From: Endomychus coccineus
Lineage: Eukaryota > Arthropoda > Insecta > Coleoptera > Endomychidae
NCBI GenBank assembly: GCA_958510875.1
Contig: OY294067.1
Location: 232,281,771 to 232,345,770 of the forward strand
DNA length: 64,000 nucleotides
Direction of reading: 5' to 3'
In this document: positions 1-10,572 of the stretch, in pieces
How positions within the stretch are numbered: the first letter of the stretch is position 1
How the letters are laid out: the number at the start of each line of letters is the position of its first letter
Program-made: the position numbers and the translations under genes
The notes under the pieces: generated by a model
The model's database searches: none
Told to the model about the DNA's origin: nothing
The model's input: only the letters and a program-made list of their open reading frames with translations

Positions 1-160
1 AATTATATCCGTTTCTTATGTCAGCACATGAATGTAATCTGGTTAATGAATTTAATTTACATATGTGTTTAGTATCTAAACGTTGAGCAATTAATGCTTT
101 CCCTCTATTTGTCAGAGCTATTTGTATTTGTTCGACATACTTTTACTCCCTTCATTATAC

Positions 161-262
161 CTAGTATATAGTGTAGGGAATTCCGAATTTTTTCGGATAC
201 ATCTGTTTTGAATATTTCTGAATCGAGCGTAACCAACTGTGGAGACTATTGCGCGGTACCTA
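161..262 (+). repeat. Isolated, decayed satellite monomer
   Basis: This stretch reads like a B-type monomer of the array that fills 37,474-64,000. It shares AGTATATAGTGT, then TTCCG..TTTTTTCGGATA, then CTGTTTTGAATATTTCTG, then CGTAACCAACTGTGGAGACT. Two internal pieces are missing compared with B, so only about 100 of 139 bases remain. It lies over 37 kb from the array. No coding potential is supported. Confidence 0.7.
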
Positions 263-304
263 TTGGTCGTATGAATTCGAAATTTACGGATTGCTTTAAA
301 GTGG

Positions 305-500
305 TGAAAATAGAAAATGTATCGTTTTTGAGCGCGGTAGCTCTGTAATTCCGACATCCATTTTTATTGCTTTTAATACAATTATGCTATTTTATCTAGC
401 CATAAAGACAACCGTGTTTTTCTGGCTATAAATATATATCACACGTACATATTCAACCTGCAGAAGTGTCCGAAATTCTCATTTTAAGTTTCAAGTGACG
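305..500 (+). repeat. Dispersed repeat X, copy 1
   Basis: About 190 bases are shared, in the same orientation, with 18,560-18,750. Shared landmarks are GGTGAAAATAGA, GCGGTAGC, GGCTATAA followed by TATATATCACAC, and AACCTGCAGAAGTGTC. Neither copy has an open frame that survives comparison with the other. It is probably a fragment of an interspersed repeat of unknown class. In copy 1 it follows directly on the satellite relic at 161-262. Confidence 0.65.
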
Positions 501-717
501 TCATCAATGTGACGTCCTGATCTATTTTGTGTCTTTGTTATGTGCAAGAGGTCTTAGTCTTCTTGATTTTCTGATAATATTTTGATCGTTCATGTGACAG
601 AAAATGTCAGTATAAAATAAGGTTATATTACAGTCGAATTGAGAAAGTCAACCTGATAGCAGGTGTCAGTATGAAACATAGAGTTATGAAATACAATAAG
701 TGGTTCATTTGAATGAC

Positions 718-774
718 ATAAAAGACGTTATATTATAATCTATGTTACATAGATTATAATATAACGTCTTTTAT
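718..774. repeat. Perfect 28-bp inverted repeat with a 1-base spacer
   Basis: The left arm (718-745) and right arm (747-774) are exact reverse complements around one T at 746. The arms include AAAGACGTTATATTATAATC and its complement. With almost no loop, the structure would extrude as a cruciform rather than fold as a normal hairpin. No repeat of it was noticed elsewhere in the window. Confidence 0.9.
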
Positions 775-838
775 TAGCGGATTTTGAATCATTTCCAATA
801 TACTTCAAGTTCCTACAATGGCAAAAGTGAGGGAAGTC

Positions 839-856
839 ACGTGATCAGTTGATCAC
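839..856. repeat. Short inverted repeat
   Basis: CGTGATCA and TGATCACG face each other across a 2-base spacer. It is an AT-rich-genome palindrome of unknown meaning, 65 bases after the long palindrome at 718-774. Confidence 0.5.
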
Positions 857-859
857 GGC

Positions 860-2320
860 TTTTTTATATTTATATATTGTGAAAACAGACCACTTATTCC
901 CCAACTTTCGAACTATGCGAACGACACATACTATGTTGGACCTGCTGAATGAATTCGTATTTTCAGGTATTGTTCTTTTGTTCGAATATGTGCCAACAGA
1001 TAATATACTCGAGGGATTTCTCGGGACAAGTTATTTATTGGTTGTAACATCCGATTCGTTCAAAGCCAGGAACATTCAGAATCAATTATTCACCCCGCTA
1101 TTCACTCTAAAAGCTCTCATAAAATTATCTTTCACTCATTCGTTTTATTTCAGCAGAATTTATTAAAGTAAAAGCTGAGAATTAATTAAAATTATTACAT
1201 AGAACATAATGTGTTTCATATTATTATTAGGACAAAATTAAATTTTCACACGAATTCAATTAAGTTATAGTCCAAATGAAAAGGCACCTAACATACGGTC
1301 ATGCATCCAAGCTAACATTCCTGACTTAATATGAGGATAACTTTATTGATTTTTTTGTAAATGTATGTACAATTTGCGGAGGGTAGCAAACCTAGTGTGG
1401 AAATGTGAAGTTTTCGATGATTTTTGGAATTCGGGTTGTTATATTCCGATTTAGTGGATAAGGAAGTTTGTAGCTTAGTTTTATTTACCAGTGATCGTCA
1501 TCCTCAGATCTAGTTCATGCCAGTCCTGCAGTTACCACCTATAATGATTTGCAACACTCTGGCGTATTGTCGCTGTTTTGTGACGCGGTCAAACTAGGAA
1601 TCAATATTATTCAAGATATTGTAAATGGTAAAGAATTCGAAATCGAAATTTTACCGTTTCTATGTCACCATCTTTTTATGGTTATTATTAAATCAGTTGA
1701 TGGTGGGGGTATATGGTAATGACTACCTATACAGTTTTACTTAAAATCCGGACCTTTTCATAACTCCGGAACCGGGTGACCCCCTCCCCTCTATGTAGGT
1801 TCTATGTTTACCACACACGAACATCCTCAGAATGAGTTAACTGCAGGCAACAAACACATAATTCTTCAGGTACCATGTTAAAAGTATGTTATTATAAATA
1901 TGGTGGGCATGGCACATTGTGTAATTGTATATTCCATTCATAAATATCCATCGAAATACGTTATTTTTCTGGTCAATATTCTACAATGATTTAACCATAT
2001 TCTTTCGAAATTTCAAATGGTCAGTGGTTCCAATATAGAAAATACAGTATCCCCTCACTTTTTGGAATAATTTTTCTTTTTGGCTGTTGTTGCAGGAACA
2101 GAAGATATATTACAATGTCTGGAAAGTTCAACTTTACGTCTTAAATTTGCATCCGGAAATTGTAACATCACATCACTAGACCGGAAAGTGTTACCTAGCA
2201 AAACAGTTACGGGAGTCATGTAAGACATATCATAAAGTTTCATAATTTTAACACATTGTTTTTTGCATCTTTATGGATTCGCTTGGAATCAATTTTCCTA
2301 TTGCTTTGGTGCCTTCAGAT
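860..2320. other. No recognisable gene or repeat
   Basis: The longest open frame here runs from 849 to 1,166 (105 codons, plus strand). It has no family motif and no supporting context, so I do not call it. I see no tandem repeats, inverted repeats over 15 bp or element termini in this stretch. Confidence 0.5.
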
Positions 2321-2887
2321 TCAATTTCTGCCCGGCGAAAGCCGTATATTGAAATACTCATCCAAATATCTTCTACTCAACAGTTTCATTAAATTCTGTA
2401 ATAGTGGATGGGCTTCTTTCTCGACAAAAACGTAAGGAGCGACAATTGCAGTACACGATAACGTAGTGTCTGAGGGAAAATTAAGACGTTTGATTTTCAT
2501 TAAATGGAACAGAAATGAAGAGCGGAAAGTACCTCCGTCAGTATGTATACCATATCCACCAGAGTGGACAGGTACCCATACTAGCTGAAGTTTGTTCCTT
2601 CTGGCAAATTCAGCCAGGGTCTCCCTGCACTCCAAAACAAGCCTTGAAATCACTCTATGGGCATGAATTGCGCCTAGAGCCACTCGGGCATTAGTGCAGA
2701 TACAAATCCGCCTACCTTGGTAGTTCAGTCTCAAGTTTTCCAGGGTACATGTCTGGATTGCACAGAGCTCGGCCTGAAAAACAGTTACGTGAGCACCCAG
2801 GGGAACTGATAGCTCCATTCTGGGTGTGTACAAGTAGACTCCGGCTCTGCTAGACTCGCCAGTCTTGGACTCATCCGTCTACCATAA
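2321..2887 (-). pseudogene. RNase H domain fragment of a non-LTR retrotransposon
   Basis: Read on the minus strand, the frame opens directly after a TAG (2,885-2,887). It begins TDESKTGESSRAGVYLY, matching the first catalytic-aspartate segment (TDGSK type) of the RNase H domain in I/R1/jockey-like elements. FQAELCAI follows and carries the second catalytic acid. The third site reads CTNARVAL, with Asn where the family has Asp, and WVPVHSG is followed by sequence unlike the usual GNE.AD end. No reverse transcriptase lies upstream, so this is a truncated, inactive piece. The plus-strand fragment at 32,938-33,902 may be the same class, since it breaks off where an RNase H would start. Confidence 0.75.
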
Positions 2888-3422
2888 AAAATGGTTACTT
2901 TTGTAATGTTTTATTATATATTTTCACTTTCCAGGAAACCTTGTGAGATCAAAATGGAAAACTCTGAGAAATATTTTCCGGAACTGTGGAACGATCAGGA
3001 GATGATGCATCTGAAAGTGCATATGTATGTCTCCTTTCATTTATTTTGTGAACAGTACCTACAGCTTCTTATCTTTTTTTAATAAATTATAAATTTGGAG
3101 TGAAGAATTTTCACTTAACAACAAATCCATACTGGCAATTTTGATGAAAACACTTTTGAACTCGCCGCTCCGCTAGGTTTAACCGAAATTTTTACCAATG
3201 TTCTGCTCTTCTACTACTTTGCTCTCCGTTATTTTCGCTGCGCTGCTGTCCGTTCCACTACGTGCTTAGCATTACTAGTTAATTCTCTTTTCGTTTTTAT
3301 TTCGAGCTATCACATTTCACACAGCCTCATTTTTTTCCTTTGGGATTGCGTCCTTTTTGAGTTAAACAGTTCACAATGTCATGTGTATAAATAATGCCAT
3401 CTGTTTTATTATTACTCTGCAT
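2888..3422. other. No gene called; one exon-like stretch
   Basis: A pyrimidine-rich run ending TTTCCAG (2,925-2,934) precedes about 100 bases that are open in one frame and encode KMENSEKYFPELWNDQEMM. That could be an exon with a splice acceptor, but I do not recognise the peptide and no partner exon is visible. The rest shows nothing. Confidence 0.2.
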
Positions 3423-3699
3423 CTTACGAGCAGTGGCGGCTGGTACTAAAGGCCACAAGAGAACGGCCCACCTCACCACCAAGATAAACACAGAAAGGAA
3501 TTCGCATGCAATTCAGTGCATTACTTTATTCCACTTGTCAGGCGCATGCGATGCTAACGCTCAAAACAATGTTCCGGGGAACGTTCTGAAGTATACCAAT
3601 TATACTGTCGGTTTGGGACACAAAACGGTGTGCCTCCAGTAAACGTCTTGCCTTCATAGTGCACAGTGTGCGAATTCAATTCAAAGACGTGAAGTCTGA

Positions 3700-5902
3700 A
3701 GGGACGTCTATTATCAATGATGAAAGTTAACTGTGGGCAAAATCTAAAAAAAACCAGCTATCCTTTGAAGTAAACAGAAGGTCTAGTCCTGATATTCAAA
3801 TAAACTACACTTCCACAAGTAAAACCCGAAAAATACGAGTGGATGTGCGGATGTCCAGTAACAAATAAACTATTTTGTTACATGTGCCCAATTTTTAAGA
3901 AAGGGGTTAGTGCGTGGTATAAACAAGGGTTGAATGATTTAAAACACATCGTAGAGAGGGTAAAGAAACACGAAAATCCCGTTTCTCACATGAATGCATG
4001 CATGGATTTTAGTGTTCTAGGCAAAGTGAACATACGTGAATAGTTAGACAGTGCTTATTTGCGACATTAAATTAAGTACAACCAAGTTGTGGAAAAAATC
4101 TTCATATTTTCCGCCGGTTGATTATGTGTATAAAATTTTGTGGAGCCTTTGAATTGGCGTAACGTGGCCTTGATGAGAAATTGACGTCGGAAAATCCGAG
4201 TATTCATGTAGACTTAATCAACTTTTCAGCTAAATTAGACACTGTGCTTGCAATACAATATGAAAGGTTTGGGTTCACTAGTGCTTAAAGGCGTCTCAAA
4301 AACTATACAGAAGGAATTACTAGATGCAATGTTGCAAATTCACAAGCAGCAAATATCAAGAGAAATTAAATCTGCAAATTGCATTGCTTTGGACGCTAGA
4401 CCTATGAAACTGCAGACATTTCTAATCATCAGCAAATGGTTGTTATTATTTGATACGTGTTTAATAGATACATTTTTGAACGCTTCTCTTCACTATGATT
4501 GTAATACATATGAAAGGTTTGGGTTCACTAGTGCTTAAAGGCGTCTCAAAAACTATACAGAACGAATTACTAGATGCAATGTTGCAAATTCACAAGCAGC
4601 AAATATCAAAAGAAATTAAATCTGCAAATTGCATTGCTTTGGACGCTAGACCGATGAAAATGCAGACATTTCTAATCATCAGCAAATGGTTGTTATTATT
4701 TGATACGTGTTTAATAGATACATTTTTAAACGCTTCTCTTCACTGTGCTTGTAATACATATGAAAGGTTTGGGTTCACTAGTGCTTAAATACGTCTCAAA
4801 AACTATACAGAACGAATTGCTAGATGCAATGTTGCAAATTCACAAGCAGTAAATATTAAAAGAAATTAAATCTGCAAATTGCATTGCTTTGGAGGCTAGA
4901 CCGATGAAACTGCAGACATTTCTAATCATCAGCAAATGGTTGTTATTATTTGATACGTGTTTAATAGATACATTTTTGAACGCTTCTCGTCTTTTTTAAA
5001 GCCGAGTTGACATAATTTCTTTGCAAATTTGGGGTCATTTTCAAGCTTTTTTTCTCGATCGCCAAAACGAACGGTAATTCTTGATGAAATAGTCACACGT
5101 AGATTACCACGCGCATGTAAAATGCTAGATTTTCAAAAGTGGAACTGTGAACACATTATTTGAACACCAGGATTCTCTGAAAGAATGCTTAGATAAAATT
5201 ATTGACGGATATGGGATGGATTCAGTTACTATTAGGAAGCAAGTGGTTTATTGAAACATTTGCCTGGAATTTCTCTACTGGTTGAAAATATTTCATTCCA
5301 TCGTGCCACACGTTGAAATATTATTTAATCAGACTCAAATGCGGGAGGGGGGGATTGACAGTGCTCAACTGCAAAAGTTAATTGAACAATTCCAACAGCA
5401 AATTATTCGAATTAAAAATTTTACTGACAACGACAATCAAGAACGCAATAATGAAGAACCTGCTAGGAAAATACAAAAAACGACAGCTGGAGATAATGGA
5501 GCTGTTATTGCAAAGGAAGAATGTGACACTATTTCAAGCCAAATTATCGACCGATTCGATTTTAGGGATCACTTAAGTGCAGCAAAATTATTTGATTCTC
5601 AAAATTTTAAAACGTATAGACATGCATTTTCACAAAAACATTTCCATGAAACTGTGAAATCTTATCCTATGTTGGACAGTGTAAAATTAAAAAGTGAACC
5701 TTCAGCAATTTATGATCGCGGTGAGATGTGTGAGGTAGGTGGTATTTTGCCACTTTTAGTGTTCATAAAAGACCACAACCTAAAAAAGGTTTTGACTGAA
5801 ACATGCAAATTGTTGGATATTATTTGTACAACGCCTATGTCGACAGCAGACGTTTTTCCCAGCATGAAAAATAGGAGAATGTATTTTATGTACAAAAAAT
5901 AG
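3700..5902 (+). pseudogene. hAT transposase with TTF-type zinc finger, degraded
   Basis: Pieces of one transposase can be followed in order. EWMCGCPVTNKLFCYMC (about 3,836) matches the TTF-type zinc finger. CIKFCGAFELA, a stop, then RGLDEK (about 4,128-4,190) matches the DUF4371 core of ZMYM1-like hAT proteins. NFSAKLDTVLA then leads to an ETADISNHQQMVV segment (from 4,403), where the family has the first catalytic Asp region (DETTD); here the first residue is Tyr. The C-terminal frame (5,282-5,902) has LLPLLVFIKDHNLKKV and LDIICTTPMSTA, as in the hAT dimerisation region, and stops early. The triplication at 4,261-4,990 disrupts the core. The copy cannot make an intact enzyme. Confidence 0.8.
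4261..4990 (+). repeat. Tandem triplication, 250-bp unit
   Basis: The sequence starting TGAAAGGTTTGGGTTCACTA recurs at 4,261, 4,511 and 4,761, a period of exactly 250 bases. The third copy is cut short at about 4,990. Copies differ by a few substitutions each (for example AAGGAATT versus AACGAATT). It lies within the transposase core of the surrounding hAT element, so it arose after or while that copy was inactivated. Confidence 0.9.
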
Positions 5903-5961
5903 GTAAGTTTTTTCTTGTGCCCACCCTCTTTCATAACTCACGAGCCGCCACTGGTTACGAG

Positions 5962-6987
5962 CAGTATTAGGTTCACTATATATTAGGACGCGTTATCGCT
6001 GAAGGCAAAAGAAATATAAATACGTATTGTTTGCATGCAAAATTTTTTTTGCAATTATATTCTCTCTAAAAAGACGCGTCTGAAGAAACGTATTTCTGGG
6101 CGGTGCACCGCTAACGCATAGTATGCCTCTGACAACTAAATTACAGCGGGTGCGGTTTTCTATTTTACGGTAGTATCTTTGCGGTTCGCGGTGAAGCGGT
6201 TAGTACATTGTAACTATTCAATGTTACGTACCTTTAGGTTATTAGTTTGCAATAAGCCATTTAATTAATTCAATGTGAATTCAAATAATGCTACCTAGCG
6301 TCATCTAGGAATGATAGTCAATTAAACTGAATAGTGAACTGTACTACAGATTCCCAAATTAGGTTGCTCTATCAATAGGGAATTTGGAATTTGTGATCTC
6401 GTAATTTAGACCACATTCATATTGACTGCATCGATTCATTGGAAGACGAACTAGGTGAAGTAGGGATAAAATGGATACTGGAATCGAATTAATCTCGCTC
6501 TCTTGCTTTCTGCCTTTCTTTTGTTAAGGACTTTCTTGAAGCCTCGTAAGTGACTGTCTGAAAATCCGATAGTTAAGCCATAATGACTAATTATAATATT
6601 GGGTAGCGACAATGCTTTGCTTGATATCTTATTCTGATTATATGCAATCACTATACTTACCAATTTGTTCGATCATCGAGAGTTTTACAACATAGTTTAT
6701 TGAAATAATATTCTAAAGGAGTCAGCATCTGTGAACGCCAATTTGATAATTGCAACCAACTCAAGTTTCAACTCTTTAATTGATCTAAAATCGGATGTAT
6801 TTGTCAAAGAGCAACAGTAGGATATCCAAAAGAAAAGCGAAATCGAGATTATTGAAATTGTAGCATACGCAATGGTACCTGCACCTAGTGAAATAATAAG
6901 AAATACATAAATGTATCCGTTCTCAACTAGCATATTCCGACCTCTCTCACTCTCTACAAAAGTCAACTGATTAGAACTACTCCTTAG
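5962..6987. other. No recognisable gene
   Basis: An 89-codon minus-strand frame (6,697-6,966) encodes one strongly hydrophobic stretch, YIYVFLIISLGAGTIAYATI and following, that could be a membrane segment. A second minus frame lies at 6,451-6,663. I considered a chemoreceptor exon, but no family motif is present, so I leave both uncalled. Confidence 0.3.
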
Positions 6988-7703
6988 AAATTATTTATTT
7001 AAATACTTGCACTCTAATCCCTTAATCCTTTCCTATTGATGAAGGCTTAAGTCTTCGAAGAAGAACCTTCGTAAAGGTATAATACAATACCTAAATAAGG
7101 AATTACGTTAATTCCATCCTATAATGAACCACTTCCCATCCCTGATAACAAGAAAAGTGATTTGCTTAGCTTCGCCAACTAAATTTAATTCCAAAAAATC
7201 ATCATCACTTTTTTTGTCTTCAAAAGAAACTGTCAATAATTATAATAATGTTGACTATCATGATTCTGAATGGTGTAAGTTTCTTTAGTGAAATATTGTT
7301 CTTGTTTTGTTGTATTAATTTTTGAAAAAGTAATAACATCATTCAAAAAAGAAAATAATCTATTTATTATTTCATTTATTTGGGTAATAATATCCCTCTT
7401 AGACCTGAAACAAGACGAAACTGCTTTTCAATTATAGGGCAATGTCTTGATCAAGTTGTTGATTCTAATAGAATAAAACTAGGATAATTTTTTGAAAAAC
7501 TTTGATAATTATCCTGAAAATGTTGACGCATATTTAGAGCAACAGTAGGACAAGTTAGGAATCAAATAATCATGAAAATTAAAATTAAAATTTACTCGAA
7601 ACTAAGGTTTTACACTTATCTACTGTATTAGTCCTGAGGCGACGATATACAGAGTGTTGCCAAATAAGTGGGAAAGTTTTTGGGGGTGATTCCTAATCGA
7701 CAA
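6988..7703 (+). mobile_element. Internally deleted copy of element R (non-autonomous)
   Basis: It joins a 113-bp part R1 (6,988-7,100) directly to a 600-bp part R2 (7,099-7,703). In the neighbouring copy the same two parts, at 7,818-7,931 and 9,888-10,489, are separated by about 1.96 kb carrying a broken gene. At the joint this copy reads AATAAGGAATTACG. The long copy reads AATAAGG on one side and AGGAATTACG on the other, so a 3-base AGG microhomology marks the deletion point. I infer that this is a deletion derivative. Confidence 0.65.
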
Positions 7704-8096
7704 TGAAATGAAATCTTTCATGAAAACAAAAGCTCTTGGGCTTTTCTTGAAAAGTTACATGCTTCGAAAATTGAAAAAAAAAACAGTTTTTGTTTTCTTG
7801 AAATTGCTGAAGTTAAAGAAATTATTTATTTGAATACTTGCACTCTAATCCCTTGATCCTTTCCTATTGATAAAGGTTTTAGTCTTCGAAGAAGAACCTT
7901 CGTAAAGGTATAACACAATACCTAAATAAGGATGTGTTTTTCCAGTCATTTAAGAATAAGCAACAAACTTTCTCCATATTATGTAGAATTTCCCTTGGAA
8001 ATACCAAAATGTTTGTGAAGAGCTGGATATATGCACATTTTGAAAATAAAATTGTTATTTGGAAGCCGTTAGTGAGGTCCAATATTAGAGGATCAT

Positions 8097-8215
8097 GAAA
8101 GCAGTGAACTGTAGTTGCGATGAATTGTCGTAGCGATGAAATTTCGCTGCGGTGAATTGTCGGCTCTGAGTTGTCGTGCGCTGAATTGTCGCCCGATGAA
8201 TTGACTTTGTCGATT
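8097..8215 (+). repeat. Degenerate minisatellite, about 16-bp unit
   Basis: Variants of GCGATGAATTGTCG recur about seven times in a row (GCAGTGAACTGTAG, GCGATGAATTGTCG, GCGATGAAATTTCG, GCGGTGAATTGTCG, GCGCTGAATTGTCG and so on). It is followed by a CT-rich run at 8,222-8,246. It lies in the presumed 5' untranslated region of the gene in element R. Confidence 0.7.
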
Positions 8216-8391
8216 TTTTCACTTCTCTCTCTCTCCCTCTCTCTCATCTTCTTCTCAATTTTGCTAAGAAAATTTCAGCGATTGAATACAAATATGAAGG
8301 TAAGTTAAGCAAAAGATAATAATTATGTAGCTTTATACATATACATTGTATCACCTTCAATTAAGTCATCTTTATTTCATTGTCCTTTTGA

Positions 8392-9880
8392 CATAATATT
8401 AACCAACGTGCTGGTAATCGGATTAATACATGGGTACCTATTTATTCCTCAAATGCTGACGAATCATCGAGCAGTACGGTAAACCAGGATTCCGGCATTG
8501 TAGAGAAAAAGCAAAGTGTTGTAGAATGGCTCTACAACAAATTCTTCAGTAAATTAGGTTATGAATCAACATTCTTATGTGGCCAGGTTCTCACCGCTGA
8601 AAAAATTATTTTGCTGAACGACAATGATCCAATATTAGGAAATGATAATATTGACGATCATGGTCAGCCGATTGAACTAAGACAAGTGCCAACCATTGTC
8701 GAAGCTTCGAAAGAACACCAAATTGGTGATTCATGTTCTGATGGTCATAGTATCAGATATTTATCTCATGATGACAGTTTGAAAGATCGAGATTTCACTC
8801 CTGGCAGCGAAGAAGTAAATCAGGCCGAAGTAATTCAGAGAGCAGCAATATTATAGAAAATGAGCAATTAGATGGAAAACAGAAGAAACCGAAGAAGAGA
8901 AGGTGAATAAGCCTTTGGCAGATGATGATGGAGATGTCATAAGCAGAAGGCGATGAAGAAATGAAAATGAATGGGAAAGAAACATGAAAAAGAATATGTA
9001 TCTGGATAGGGAAAAAACACATAGCTGAAACTAAATTATTACCTGCATGTGAAGATAATTGTACATTTGAATGCTCTAGTAAAATAATCAAAGTTCATAG
9101 AGCACAACTGTTCCAAGACTATTACGGGCTATCCGACAAGATTCTCCAGAGAGAATATTTGGCACGAAGTATTAAAAAATGGCGAAAAAAGTCATACGTT
9201 CTATGAGAGAAAGACATTTATCTGTGCATACTTTATCGAAGTTAATGATCTAAAAATGAGAGTATGTAGACCATTTTTTAAAGCAACATTAAAAATTTCG
9301 AATTGTACCATAGAGACGGTACCTATCAAAAAAGAAAAATGACTATGGTCTTCTGATTTCGGAAAAGAGAGGGAAACATTCGAATAGGGCAAATAAAATA
9401 GATGACTCTTTGGTTCAAGGAATATTGTTCACATAAATAGTTTTCTGATCTACAAGCGACAAATGCTCGGCCCAGAATAATAACCAATATTTAACATCTA
9501 TGTCATTGAAAATATTGATGTGGAACAGATCATGCGCAAATACCTGACTGTAGCTCATACAGAAAAAAAAAGGAGAGATTCTATGCACTATTGCATAGGA
9601 AATCGAATTTTAAAAAGTGAACCGATCACATACCCAGTGAAATAATCACCATCGGAAAATCGGCCAAAAGGGAAGGTACACCATACTCTGTAAGGGAAAT
9701 GTTAACTTAATATTTCATTGACTGGGAAAAAGTATGTGAATTAATGGGAAATAATTTCTGTAGGATTGAAAATGAAACTAAAATTTAGACAATAAAAAGG
9801 AAAGCCCAAACAAAATTTTCTACAAGACGTCTTACTCAGAAGAAGAATATAAAACCATAGATATCAGGAGGAAGACACGA
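8392..9880 (+). pseudogene. Broken gene of an arthropod-wide uncharacterised protein family
   Basis: One frame is open from 8,392 to 8,856 (about 155 codons). It includes SVVEWLYNKFFSKLGYE, an acidic part (SHDDSLKDRDFTPGSEE) and then a stop. In shifting frames the protein-like sequence continues: a basic part with EWERNMKKN, then CEDNCTFEC (a C-x3-C-x3-C site) with FQDYYGLSDKILQREYL, then MRVCRPFFKATLKIS, then RGKHSNRANKIDDSLVQG. These blocks and their order match, from memory, a repetitive protein family seen in many arthropod genomes and usually left unnamed. At least six stops or shifts interrupt it. Just upstream, AAATTTCAG..ATGAAG then GTAAGT (8,269-8,305) looks like a short first coding exon. 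No catalytic role can be claimed. Confidence 0.5.
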
Positions 9881-10486
9881 ACGAATTGAGGAATTACGTT
9901 AATTTCATCCTATAATGAACCACCTTCCATCCCTAATAACAAGAAAAATGATTTGCTTAGCTTCCGCCAACTGAATTTGATTCAAAAAAAGCATCATCAC
10001 TTTTTTTGTCTCTAAAAGAAACTGTTAATAATTATAATAATGTTGACGATCATGATTTTAAATAGTGCTAGTTTCTTTAGTAAAATATTGTTCTTGTTTT
10101 GTTGTATCAATTTTTGAAAAAGTAATAATATCATTTAAAAAAGAAAATAATCCATTCATCAGTTCATTTTTTTGGGTAATAATATCCCTCTTAGACCTGA
10201 AACTAAACGAAACTGCTTTTCAATTATAGGGCAATGTCTTGATCAAGTTGTTGATTCTAATGGAATAAAAACTAGGATAATTTTTTGAAAAGCTTCGATA
10301 ATTATCCTAAAAATATTGATGCATATTTAGAGCAACAGTAGGACAAGTTAGGAATCAAATAATCATGAAAATTTAAATTCAAATTTATTCGAAACTAAAC
10401 TTTCATACATGTCCTCCTGTAGCCCTGAGGCGACGATAGACAGAGTGTCGCCAAATAAGTGGGAGAGTTTTTGGGGGTGATTCCTG

Positions 10487-10487
<1 letters not shown>

Positions 10488-10566
<79 letters not shown>
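10488..10566 (+). repeat. (GA)n microsatellite
   Basis: About 39 uninterrupted GA dinucleotides follow the right end of the long copy of element R. The Ser-Leu repeat frame on the opposite strand is a by-product. Confidence 0.97.

Positions 10567-10572
<6 letters not shown>

Larger units (their letters stand above)
3431..5953 (+). mobile_element. hAT transposon, ZMYM1/DUF4371 type, inactive
   Basis: The ends are CAGTGGCGGCT at 3,431 and its reverse complement AGCCGCCACTG ending at 5,953. They are flanked by near-identical 8-base sites, CTTACGAG (3,423-3,430) and GTTACGAG (5,954-5,961), which differ at one position. Eight-base target duplications and CAG-type tips are hAT hallmarks. The total length of 2,523 bp includes an internal 250-bp triplication, so the ancestral element was about 500 bp shorter. 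The coding region inside is broken by stops and frameshifts. Confidence 0.85.
7818..10489 (+). mobile_element. Long copy of element R with internal broken gene
   Basis: It has the same left part (7,818-7,931, with TTCGAAGAAGAACCTTCG) and right part (9,888-10,489) as the short copy 115 bases upstream, but about 1.96 kb of extra sequence in between. It ends in GGGGGTGATTCCTGATCGA, where the (GA)n tract begins; the short copy has CCTAATCGACAATG at that point. I did not find convincing terminal inverted repeats, so the transposon class is open. Confidence 0.6.

Noticed and set aside
849..1166. 105-codon plus-strand frame
   Set aside because: No motif, no context, and of a length expected by chance in this much sequence.
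6697..6966. Possible chemoreceptor or membrane-protein exon
   Set aside because: It has one hydrophobic stretch but no receptor-family signature; the frame starts without ATG and ends near the border of element R.
7879..8247. 122-codon minus-strand frame starting with Arg-Glu repeats
   Set aside because: Produced by the CT-rich tract and minisatellite; it lies antisense to the leader of element R.
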